Origin: Blastocatellia bacterium
GTDB lineage: Bacteria > Acidobacteriota > Blastocatellia > UBA7656
DNA: 64,000 nt
Assembly: GCA_035275065.1 (NCBI GenBank)
Contig: DATENM010000054.1
Location: 248,001 to 312,000 of the forward strand
Reading direction: 5' to 3'
A program made the translations under genes and the position numbers. Numbering within the stretch: the first letter of the stretch is position 1; each line of letters starts with the position of its first letter. Shown here piece after piece: positions 36,260 to 44,462 of this stretch. The notes under the pieces are model-generated. The model did not search any database and was not told where the DNA came from. It saw nothing but the letters and a program-made list of their open reading frames with translations.

Positions 36260-37822
36260 CTACCAGTGAGCTTTTTCATCCAAGAGTTTCATCAGCTCAA
36301 GGCAGCTGTTCACGTCGCCGATTTCATAGGTGAGGAGAGGCTCGCCGCGCTCGATGCGCTTGGCGCGCTCGGCGATGAGTCGCTGGTAGACGATGTCGCA
36401 TAAGTCGGCCGCGTCGGTTACGGTGGGAAAATACCGAGAGTTGAGGGCGTCCGCCTTCCACTCGCTGCTGACCAGTGCTTTGAAAATCCCTTTATACTCC
36501 TGGTGTCCCTTATCTACCCACGGAATGCCGGATTGAAAGGGTTCGTCGATTTGCAGCTTCCCGGTCGCCAGCAGGAACCCGCCCCGGTCGTCGCGGACCG
36601 AGATGTCGCCATTCTCAAAGTTGAAGATCAGACGGGCCTCGACCCCCGAGGGGCTATACTCGACGTCCACACTGATGGATTTATGCGCAGGGCTGAAGCC
36701 TTTGCCGGTGCGGCAGTACAGGTCAATCTCAGCCGGCGGCTTCCCCGGCCTGGACGTGTCGTAGATCTCTATCTTGGCTTCAAAGGCGACGAAGGTTTCC
36801 GTCTGCTCATTCAGCGGCTGGTAATAGCCGGGGTTATATTGATACGGGTATCCCACCGGCGTCACGAAGGAGCCGGCGAGGGGCGCGTCTTTATAGCGCC
36901 CCCAGTAGAATTCATCCCCGAAGCGGACTTTGAGCGTGTCAGGCGTAAGCCCGAGCAAAGCACGCACCGCTTGCAGCAGGTGCGGGACCATATCCCCGAA
37001 CGCCCCGCCAGCCCCGTTATAAAAGCCACAACGGCCCAGCGGCAGGGGAGCCGGCTCAAGCAACTCTACGCGGATGCGTTTGATGCGTGACGGGTCCAGC
37101 CAGTAGTCAAATAGGTGGTAGTCGCGAATGCGATCCAGGGCACGGGTGATCAGCTTGGCATTGTAATGATCGTTGGTGGCGATCTGCGCCGGCGGCGTGA
37201 CCGACTTAGCCACGTCACGCAACCTGCCCGTGCCCGGATAGACGAGTGACCCCGGCTCTTCGCCCGGGCCTAGCCCGCTCGCCGGCTTTTCCAGCACAAT
37301 GCGGTCGGCGAGCCGGCTCCATTGCTTGATGATCGCCGGGTAAGCGTCCGGCGGAGTCGCGACGAAGACGGCGATCTTCCAATCACTATCTTTCAGGGTG
37401 CGGGCGATCTCCGTAGCGGCAACCGGGTCGGAACAGTAGCGCACGTGGCCGGCCCGTGACTTTTCTGTGAACCAGGAAATCTCCTGACTCAGTTGACCTT
37501 CCAACCCCTCTCGTTCGCGGTTGGCGTCACCGGTGTTCAGTTGCGTGGTGACGAATTCTTCGACCTCCCAAGGGAGCGGCGTGTTGCCGATGTTCGACCT
37601 GAGGTTAACCTTCTCGGCACGCAGCTCAATCAGCCTCTGGCCGATGCGTAAGCGTAATTCTTGATCGAGCGGCAGCCCGGCGTTTCTCCAGGGCACATCG
37701 ACCAGAAGTACGCTCACGTCCGGGTGAGCCGCCTCCATCGCTTTCGCATCAACAAGGAACTTTCGCCATGCTAGGTCTCCCAGCGCGCCCACCAGGACTA
37801 ACAGGACATTCATCACTCGCAT
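36260..37822 (-). CDS. Divergent glucose-6-phosphate dehydrogenase-like protein
   Basis: The 520-aa protein aligns by motif to G6PD (Zwf). The nucleotide-binding G12-A-L-G-D16-L-A-W-R-K occupies the place of G-A-S-G-D-L-A-x-R-K. V-L-E-K-P matches the E-K-P motif. N-D218-H219-Y-x-x-K223 matches I-D-H-Y-x-G-K, and D-M-V-P-H281-L-L-Q matches D-M-x-x-N-H-x-x-Q, so both catalytic-region histidines and the lysine appear kept. Sequence elsewhere is far from housekeeping Zwf. It may oxidise another sugar phosphate or serve as a NADP/sugar-phosphate sensor. No pentose-phosphate genes surround it; it sits between a CHAT protease and a STAND ATPase. GGAGG is 9 nt upstream of ATG 37822. Confidence 0.75.
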   Translation of the reverse strand: MRVMNVLLVLVGALGDLAWRKFLVDAKAMEAAHPDVSVLLVDVPWRNAGLPLDQELRLRIGQRLIELRAEKVNLRSNIGNTPLPWEVEEFVTTQLNTGDANREREGLEGQLSQEISWFTEKSRAGHVRYCSDPVAATEIARTLKDSDWKIAVFVATPPDAYPAIIKQWSRLADRIVLEKPASGLGPGEEPGSLVYPGTGRLRDVAKSVTPPAQIATNDHYNAKLITRALDRIRDYHLFDYWLDPSRIKRIRVELLEPAPLPLGRCGFYNGAGGAFGDMVPHLLQAVRALLGLTPDTLKVRFGDEFYWGRYKDAPLAGSFVTPVGYPYQYNPGYYQPLNEQTETFVAFEAKIEIYDTSRPGKPPAEIDLYCRTGKGFSPAHKSISVDVEYSPSGVEARLIFNFENGDISVRDDRGGFLLATGKLQIDEPFQSGIPWVDKGHQEYKGIFKALVSSEWKADALNSRYFPTVTDAADLCDIVYQRLIAERAKRIERGEPLLTYEIGDVNSCLELMKLLDEKAHW

Positions 37823-37986
37823 ACGCAGCGCCTCCGATCCCTAGTGTAGATGACCGAGCGGCCCAGGCTGTGGGCGGCTCGGTTCATGAGCGGAATCCTC
37901 AAGCTCGGCCTCGACGGCAACGATACGGGTTATTGATCGCAACGGTTCGGCCAAGTCTTTTTCTATGTCGTTATTTCTTCAGACCT

Positions 37987-39603
37987 TCACCCCGCAGGCG
38001 GGTAGTCCGGCATTCGCCTTTTGCGGGCCGACGGGGAAGGCAGCGGGTAATAATCCTCTACGGGCACTTGAGAAACCAGCACCGGCGAAGCCCAGATGGC
38101 CGACCGGTCGTTGTAGTTGGCCCACATCTCCTGGCGTGCCTTTAGCAGCGCCCACTCGACCGGCGTCCGCTGGTTTAACATCTGGCGGTAGAACGCCAGG
38201 GCGAGTTCAGGTGCCTTATCATCTTCCAGCCCCCACCGGGACCCCAGCACGTGCGGCACGCCCGCACGCAGCAGGGTGTCGAGAATGGCGTAGCTCTTGC
38301 GGTAGCCGCCACTCATCGGCGGTGCCGGCAGGGCTTCGCAGGCATTCAGATAAACCAGGCGCGGCGGCTTGCCATTCAGACACTCCTTCAAGTCTCCCGC
38401 ATAAAGGACAGAGAGCGGGCCCGGCCGCGAGCGTAACACCAGACCGCTGAGCTCGGGCGCGCGCGCGTAGTTGATGCCATGCCCGGCGAAGTGAACGATG
38501 TCCCATCGGGTGTCACTCTCGAATTCCTTCTTGACGTTGCCGAAGGTGGCGTCAGGACCCGCTAGCGTACGCACCTTGCCGATCAAATGGCCGCGCAGGC
38601 CGTTGAAGTAATTGTCCAGTTCGGTGACCTCCTCGTCGACCGATGGGATCTTGTCGAGCTTGACCTGATCCTGATTCGGCAGCGTCAAGACGCCTGAAGT
38701 GTTCGCGCCGATCAGCAGCACGTTTAACGGCGTCTGGCCCCACAGGCTCTGGATTGAAAGGCCGGCCTCTTTACACCGATAGCCTGCCACGCGCCGCACC
38801 AACGCGTGTTCGAGGGCCAGATAGCCGACCCCACTCTGGCCCACCGGCGGGCCGACTATAAGCTCTATGGGCAACTGGATCAGCTCAATCTCACTCCCGA
38901 AGACAACGCACAGATCAGGGTGCGTGGCCGCGACCTGCGTCCACCAGTCGTAAAGGACTCGGGAAATCCCGAGGACCTCCTCGGTTAACTCGCTGCCCAG
39001 CCTGTGCATCTCCTGGTTGTCCTGCGGCCGCCAGCCGCGTTTGATGGCGTCGTTGATCCGCTGCGACTCGCGGATAAAGTAATCGAGTCGCTTGCCGGTG
39101 TTCCCTCGCAATCCGGTCCGGCCGAACTCCAGCGCGCTCCCCGAGGACCGCAAGCTCGCCGACAGGGCTTTCTCTTCGAGGTTGACCAACACTTCAAAGA
39201 TGGCGGTTGCTCCCGCCCCGGTCGGCCTGAAGTTCCTGGCGAATCGGTGCTGAATCTGCTTCAGGAGGTCCTCCAGCTGTGTGAGAAAATTGTGCCCCTT
39301 GTCGACAAAGGCGAGACAGCCCAGCCGCGCCGCCTCGTTGACGAGTTCAGCCTTACGGCTGTCCAGTACGGCGATGGGCGTCGTGAGGAGTTCCTCTTCG
39401 CGAATGTATTTCAGTACCTCCACCCCCCGGCTCGCATGCATGTTGAGGTTGATCAGCGCCACTTGGGGCGGGGCGCTGGAGAGCAGTTGACGTGCGTGAT
39501 CCGGCGTTTGAGAAAGGGTCACCTGATACCCTCGGCTTCTTAAGACTTCCTGCACCTCTCTGGCAAGGTTCACATCACTCTCAAGAAATAAGATCTGGTT
39601 CAT
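37987..39603 (-). CDS. Pseudo-receiver fused to CHAT (caspase-like) protease
   Basis: Residues 1-115 form a receiver-like domain: acidic patch E8-S-D10 and K102 are present, but the phosphoacceptor aspartate is replaced by N52 in A-L-I-N-L-N-M, so it should not be phosphorylated. Residues about 125-270 are a helical region. Residues about 290-510 form a CHAT domain of the caspase clan: catalytic His in I-V-H371-F-A-G-H375-G and nucleophile C422 in L-N-A-C-E-A. CHAT proteins are proteolytic effectors in bacterial conflict systems. The fusion suggests a protein-protein switch in which the pseudo-receiver docks to the neighbouring kinase/receiver pair. What it cuts is unknown. Confidence 0.82.
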   Translation of the reverse strand: MNQILFLESDVNLAREVQEVLRSRGYQVTLSQTPDHARQLLSSAPPQVALINLNMHASRGVEVLKYIREEELLTTPIAVLDSRKAELVNEAARLGCLAFVDKGHNFLTQLEDLLKQIQHRFARNFRPTGAGATAIFEVLVNLEEKALSASLRSSGSALEFGRTGLRGNTGKRLDYFIRESQRINDAIKRGWRPQDNQEMHRLGSELTEEVLGISRVLYDWWTQVAATHPDLCVVFGSEIELIQLPIELIVGPPVGQSGVGYLALEHALVRRVAGYRCKEAGLSIQSLWGQTPLNVLLIGANTSGVLTLPNQDQVKLDKIPSVDEEVTELDNYFNGLRGHLIGKVRTLAGPDATFGNVKKEFESDTRWDIVHFAGHGINYARAPELSGLVLRSRPGPLSVLYAGDLKECLNGKPPRLVYLNACEALPAPPMSGGYRKSYAILDTLLRAGVPHVLGSRWGLEDDKAPELALAFYRQMLNQRTPVEWALLKARQEMWANYNDRSAIWASPVLVSQVPVEDYYPLPSPSARKRRMPDYPPAG

Positions 39604-39626
39604 CCACCATTCCCTTAAGCGCGGCT

Positions 39627-40814
39627 TTAGACTTCGTCACACGGCAGGCTCACGGTGATCTCGTGCCTGCCGGCGTCGGTTTGTTCCTGAAAGCGCCCCT
39701 TGTCGATTCGGATCAGGCCCTCGATCAACTCGTCTTCTCTGAATAAAAAGATAGAAGCCTTCGGGTCGGTCTCGTCAGCACGCGGCACCGGAAATGAATA
39801 AACGATCCGCGCGGCCAAGCCCTCATAGCCGCTCGCAGTCACCTCGATGCGCAACTTCTCTCTAGCCGGCAGGTGGGCGATGGCGTGTTGCGCGATGTCG
39901 CGCAGCGCCGCCCTCAGGCGGCGGCGGTTGATGAAGACGCGGACTTCCTGGCCCCGCAAATCCACCTTGCCTTCCCAGTTGGGGATATCGGCGAGGCTCT
40001 CCTCGATCAGCGCCTTAGCTTCGACCAGCGCCCGGTTAGAGGCGGCATTCACGTCGAAATCAAACAGGAACTCGCGCGTCGCGGCGTCAGCCTCCTTCAA
40101 AATCGCTTTCATCTTGGACAGGAAGCGGCTCCTGATGTCCTCGGCGTAGTCGGGGCCCCATTGTTTCGCGGCGTCGCGCTCAAGCTCCCCCAGCCAAATG
40201 CCGAGCAGCGTGATGGGGTTGTGGATCTCGAAGGCCATGCCCCTGGAGAGCGTTTCCCAGACGGCCATCTTTTCTTCCACCAGGTGCAGGCTGAGGTTTT
40301 CTATAACCAGCCCGGCCTGACTGGCGCACAACTGCAAACGGTCGGCCTCCCGGCTGTCAAAGCAGGTCGCGCTCTGCGTTTTCCAGACCAGTATGCCGCC
40401 AAGAATTTGCCCTTCGCCGCGCTTGATCGGCACGGCGAGCACGGCACAGGCATGGGTCTGCGCCAGGGCTAGGCGGTGCCGTTGCTCGTCGTCGAGGTCG
40501 TGCGCTTGCCAGGAACTGCCCGCGTTCAAGACCCGCTGATAAAATGGATGGTCGGGCTGCAATAGCGGGGCTGCGGCGGGCGCCTTATCGCCCGTCGTCA
40601 CCACAAGCGGCTTCCCGTCAGGTTCTCCCCGATGGATGCATACCAGGCTGCCATCGGCGTTTGTGCTGGAGGCGGCAAACTCTGCGCAGACCCGCAAGAC
40701 GTCTTGGATCGTCTTGGCCAGCTGAAGCCGCTCATTCATCGTGTAGATGAGACTGGTCACCGCCCAATGATGGACGACGATCTGGCCGACCTTCCGCTCC
40801 TCATCTTTCGTCAT
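39627..40814 (-). CDS. GAF-domain protein with degenerate histidine-kinase core
   Basis: Residues about 30-175 form a GAF domain (V-L-A-V-P-I-K, I-L-G-G-I-L-V-W). A helical segment then matches the HisKA H-box region, E-T-L-S-R-G-M-A-F-E-I-H198-N-P-I, but the usual phosphoacceptor histidine is F195 and a histidine stands three residues later. The C-terminal part (about 260-395) lacks convincing N, G1 and G2 boxes of a HATPase. It is therefore probably a phosphorelay-inactive regulator or a very divergent kinase. It lies 23-25 bp from its neighbours on both sides, so it belongs to the cluster operon. AAAGGA precedes the ATG. Confidence 0.7.
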   Translation of the reverse strand: MTKDEERKVGQIVVHHWAVTSLIYTMNERLQLAKTIQDVLRVCAEFAASSTNADGSLVCIHRGEPDGKPLVVTTGDKAPAAAPLLQPDHPFYQRVLNAGSSWQAHDLDDEQRHRLALAQTHACAVLAVPIKRGEGQILGGILVWKTQSATCFDSREADRLQLCASQAGLVIENLSLHLVEEKMAVWETLSRGMAFEIHNPITLLGIWLGELERDAAKQWGPDYAEDIRSRFLSKMKAILKEADAATREFLFDFDVNAASNRALVEAKALIEESLADIPNWEGKVDLRGQEVRVFINRRRLRAALRDIAQHAIAHLPAREKLRIEVTASGYEGLAARIVYSFPVPRADETDPKASIFLFREDELIEGLIRIDKGRFQEQTDAGRHEITVSLPCDEV

Positions 40815-40839
40815 GAAGGTTTCCTTTCAAGCGCCCGAC

Positions 40840-41226
40840 TCACTTGCCGGCCAGCAATTGCTCGACCTTTTCTGTGAATTGCGTGGGATTGGGATCCTTC
40901 GTCATATACGCCTTACAGTTGCTTATCTGCTGGCAAGCGGACAGGGCGGCTGGATCGAGGCGAGTGGTTACGACCACAGCCGGCAGCGCCGGCCATAGCT
41001 GCTCCATCCGCTGAAGCAGCTGGATGCCCGCATCCCCAACCATCTCTCCCGCCTCATCCGGCAATATCAGGTCAACGATTGCCAGGTCGTAACTGGATTG
41101 TGCCAGCTTCTCCAAGGCCAAGCGTACATTTTCAGCCAGATCCACTTCATGCCCGTAGTCTTCCAACAAATACTTGAATCCCTGTTTGGCGCCAAAGTCA
41201 TCTTCGACTACTAGAATCTTGCTCAC
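40840..41226 (-). CDS. Single-domain response regulator (receiver)
   Basis: A 128-aa stand-alone receiver: E-D-D at 8-10, phosphoacceptor D52 in A-I-V-D-L-I-L-P, T in V-V-T-T and K in M-T-K-D. There is a short insertion (G-E-M-V-G-D-A-G) after the phosphorylation site. Without an output domain it should act by protein interaction. Its GTG start overlaps the stop of the large histidine kinase by 4 bp, so the kinase is its likely partner. It lies next to the degenerate kinase and the pseudo-receiver CHAT protein. Confidence 0.88.
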   Translation of the reverse strand: MSKILVVEDDFGAKQGFKYLLEDYGHEVDLAENVRLALEKLAQSSYDLAIVDLILPDEAGEMVGDAGIQLLQRMEQLWPALPAVVVTTRLDPAALSACQQISNCKAYMTKDPNPTQFTEKVEQLLAGK

Positions 41227-44200
41227 TGGCGTTGCTCCTTATTGGGTAAGACGAAGTAGAATTTGCTTCCCTTTCCCGCTTCCGATTTCACAAACAAGCC
41301 GCCGCTATGCTGCTGGGCGATTTGCCGACTTATGGTTAGGCCGATGCCGGTCCGCATACTGCCGGAATAGAAAGGTTGGAAGATCTCCGCCTGCTTTTCA
41401 ACCGGAATCCCTATGCCATTATCGGCGACGACAATAGCCAGTTCGTCGGGCCGCTTTTCAATACTCATCTGGATGATCTTTTTGCCTTGATGGCGGTCGG
41501 CGAAAGCGAACAGGGCATTCTTGACCAGATTATGCAGCACCTGGGTGACCATGCCGCGGTCGGCCCAAATCTGGTTCTCCTCGTCCTTGCACTCTATGAC
41601 GAGCGAGATGCCTTTGTCCGCCGCTTCCGGCAGGAAGAGGTCGACCGTATCGCTGACCAGCCGGCTCAAATTGATCTGCTGAAAGTCGGGCTGCAACATA
41701 TGCGTCTCCGGGCGGGCCAGCGCCAGATTATTCTTCAGGTTGGTGTTCAAATCCGCAAGGTTCGTCTTGATGACGCGGTAGACCTGGTCCACCCGTTCCT
41801 GACTGCTGTGCTTGTAGAGGGTCTCGACCAGTAGCCCGATGGCGGCCAGCGGCGTTATTGTGGCGTGCGCTAGGTAGCTGAACTGGTGCTTCACTTGATC
41901 CAGCAGCCGTTTGTTGGTGATCGCCAGCGCCGTGAGGCTGGCGAATAAGGAGAGGATCTCGACCTCATTGCTTGAGAAGACATGCGGCTTGTCGTGATGA
42001 ACAAACAGGACCCCGATGATTCGGTCCTGCACCTTCATCGGCACGCCGAGGTACGCTTGGATGCCGCGCTCGCGCGCCAGCGGGGGGACGCCGATCCAGG
42101 CGTCCGGGCCCTCCACCGCCAGGGGCCTGCCGTGGCGCAGCACGTGGTAAGTCAGGCCCTCCGGCCTGGGCCTGATCTGGTTGTCATACTCTTTGGTCAG
42201 GCCGGCGGAAACGCTCAACTCGGGCTTCTGCGACACGCTTAACTCCGGGTAGTCGGTGTGGTTCAACAGCAGCATGTTCGCGGCCCTAGCGCTGGTCACC
42301 CGGGTGATGCTCTGAACGACTTCCAGAAAGATCTCTTCAAAGTTCAGATTTCCCTGATTGATGCGCCCCCACAGCTGTGAAAGCTCGGAGTACAGTTGCG
42401 CATTCTTGATCGCGATGGCCGCCTGGTCGGCGAAGGCCGAGAGCAGCCACAGGTTACTCTTTTGAAACGTGTCATAGGCGATCATGTTATCCAGGCAGAG
42501 CACGCCGATGATTTGATCCCAAGCCTTCAGAGGGACGCAGATGACGGACTTCGCCCTCTGGATGTCGGGGTCATCCTTTAACAACGTTCGCGGGTCATTT
42601 AGCACATTGGCGATTCGGACCGGCTCGCCCGTCTTATACACCATGCCGACGTAGCCCTGCCCCTTCGCCAGCTTGATTTCGTTCTTAACGCCCTCCCGGT
42701 AGCCGCGCTGCGCGCCAATCAGCAGCTTCTGTTCTTTCTCGTTCCAGAGAAACAGCGCGCCCCGCTGCGCATTGGGCACCGCCCGGATGGCCTCGTCGAC
42801 CGTCGACTGCATGATCTTATCCAGGTCGAGAGAGCTGGTGATCTGCTTGCCGGTATCGTACAGCGAGGTTAACTGAATGACGTTGCCCAGCGCCCGCCCG
42901 ACCTGCTTGAGGAAGGCCAGCAGCGCCTGAAAGTCGTCCGATTGCGGGTTGGGGATGTAATTATGGATGGTGATCAGGCCCAGCGGCTGCCACTGATCCC
43001 TGAGAATGCGCACCAGGAAGACTGGCTCGTCCGCCGCATTCGTCGCCGTTTCATAGTGGTGGCTGGAGTAGGCTCTGACCTCGGGGCTGTCCTCTTCGAG
43101 CGAGAAGTACTTTTCGGGCTCCTGGTCAAAGCCGACGTGACTCATCAGCGCCAGGCGTGTCCTCTCGGCGTTGGCGATGTAGATGCAGACCCTCTTAATC
43201 GGGAACGCTCCGCACAGCCGGTGCGCCAGAGCGTGGTACGCCTCGACATCGTTGCGGGCCGCATAAATGGAGTCGAGGATCGTGCCCAACAGCATCGAGC
43301 GGTATGACGTGTCGCCGGTCATCAGCTCTTCAAGATAGCTGATGGCCTCTTCCCACTCCCCATGAGTCCCCAGCACATGGACGACCCGGTCATGAGTGAA
43401 GTGCCGCGTGAGGTGGCGCAAATAGATCTCGTTGCGCACCTCATAGAACCGCTCGCCGCCCGCCTGCTTGACGCTGACCGCGCCGGTCAGCTGTAACTTG
43501 TCGACCAACTGGTCGAGGTCGAGGTTCAACGCGCGCCGTGGCACCGGCAGCGGGCTTTTGAGAATCTTCAGCAGGTTTAGCAGGCTCTGGGTGTCATCCT
43601 CGAGGGCATGCACGGTCTGCGTCAGCGGCTGCCACTGTCCGGCTTTCTCTTCCACCAGCCTGTCTATAACCAGGGTGACTTCAGGCTTAGTTAGCGCACT
43701 CTTGGACGGGTCCAACTCGTTACACAACTGGCACAGCAGGTAACGGTCGCCGTTGGCCGCCCACAGCAAGCGGTGCAGCCCTTCGTCGTCTATCTCGACG
43801 TGGCGCTGCTGTAATCTACACCGGGCCAGGGTCTCGCTGTCGTCGGGCGACAGGTCTTCGACCAGAATGATGCGGGCGATGTTGAAGGGCGACGTCGGCC
43901 CCAGCGCCATGTCGGCGAGGCTCAACGAGCTGGCCGCGACGACGCCGAGGCGCGGCAAGTCGCGGACCTCACGCTGATTATAAATAGCCCGCAGCGTGCG
44001 CAGCAGAGAGTGTAGCGGCCCCATCCGTATGCGCTCCAGGTGATCGACCAATAAGACCAGCTCACGCTTCGAGCCGCGCAGCAGCTCCTGAAAGAATATC
44101 GCCAGGGACTTCTCGTCGCTGACCTCGGCGAGCGCAGCCGCCAGCCTAGTACCCGGCGGCTGCCGCAGCGACTCCGTGATCATCAGCGCGAACGACGATA

Positions 44201-44462
44201 GCACCTCGGCGTCGGCTAGCGCCCGGAGTTCTTCGAGGTCGAGCAGGAGGCAGGTCTGCTGCCGGAGGGAATCCAGCCGTGCCTTGATGTCACGCAGGAG
44301 CTGGCTCTTCTCGCAATAGTGCGGGCCGAGGATGATACAGTAATTGCCCCCCATGACATTCGTGACGATCTCCTCAATGGCGGCTTTGTTGGCGATATAC
44401 ATCTCGCCGTTTTGAGCCTGAGAAACCGCCGCGTGCGGGCTGGCGGTTTTGCGACTGCTCAT
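41223..44462 (-). CDS. Large hybrid sensor: degenerate AAA, GAF repeats, histidine kinase
   Basis: A 1079-aa protein. Residues 1-300 resemble an AAA/STAND-like ATPase, but the P-loop reads G46-P-H-Y-C-E51-K-S53, with E in place of the invariant G, while the hydrophobic strand and L-L-V-D-H-L-E-R Walker B-like segment remain. Then come a helical part, at least two and probably three GAF domains (about 400-820), a HisKA helix with the phosphoacceptor H in Y-L-A-H-A-T-I-T-P-L (about 865), and a HATPase with N-x-x-x-N-A, D-N-G-I-G-I-P and G-I-G-L-T-I. The kinase itself looks active. It overlaps both neighbours by 4 bp. Confidence 0.85.
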   Translation of the reverse strand: MSSRKTASPHAAVSQAQNGEMYIANKAAIEEIVTNVMGGNYCIILGPHYCEKSQLLRDIKARLDSLRQQTCLLLDLEELRALADAEVLSSFALMITESLRQPPGTRLAAALAEVSDEKSLAIFFQELLRGSKRELVLLVDHLERIRMGPLHSLLRTLRAIYNQREVRDLPRLGVVAASSLSLADMALGPTSPFNIARIILVEDLSPDDSETLARCRLQQRHVEIDDEGLHRLLWAANGDRYLLCQLCNELDPSKSALTKPEVTLVIDRLVEEKAGQWQPLTQTVHALEDDTQSLLNLLKILKSPLPVPRRALNLDLDQLVDKLQLTGAVSVKQAGGERFYEVRNEIYLRHLTRHFTHDRVVHVLGTHGEWEEAISYLEELMTGDTSYRSMLLGTILDSIYAARNDVEAYHALAHRLCGAFPIKRVCIYIANAERTRLALMSHVGFDQEPEKYFSLEEDSPEVRAYSSHHYETATNAADEPVFLVRILRDQWQPLGLITIHNYIPNPQSDDFQALLAFLKQVGRALGNVIQLTSLYDTGKQITSSLDLDKIMQSTVDEAIRAVPNAQRGALFLWNEKEQKLLIGAQRGYREGVKNEIKLAKGQGYVGMVYKTGEPVRIANVLNDPRTLLKDDPDIQRAKSVICVPLKAWDQIIGVLCLDNMIAYDTFQKSNLWLLSAFADQAAIAIKNAQLYSELSQLWGRINQGNLNFEEIFLEVVQSITRVTSARAANMLLLNHTDYPELSVSQKPELSVSAGLTKEYDNQIRPRPEGLTYHVLRHGRPLAVEGPDAWIGVPPLARERGIQAYLGVPMKVQDRIIGVLFVHHDKPHVFSSNEVEILSLFASLTALAITNKRLLDQVKHQFSYLAHATITPLAAIGLLVETLYKHSSQERVDQVYRVIKTNLADLNTNLKNNLALARPETHMLQPDFQQINLSRLVSDTVDLFLPEAADKGISLVIECKDEENQIWADRGMVTQVLHNLVKNALFAFADRHQGKKIIQMSIEKRPDELAIVVADNGIGIPVEKQAEIFQPFYSGSMRTGIGLTISRQIAQQHSGGLFVKSEAGKGSKFYFVLPNKEQRQ

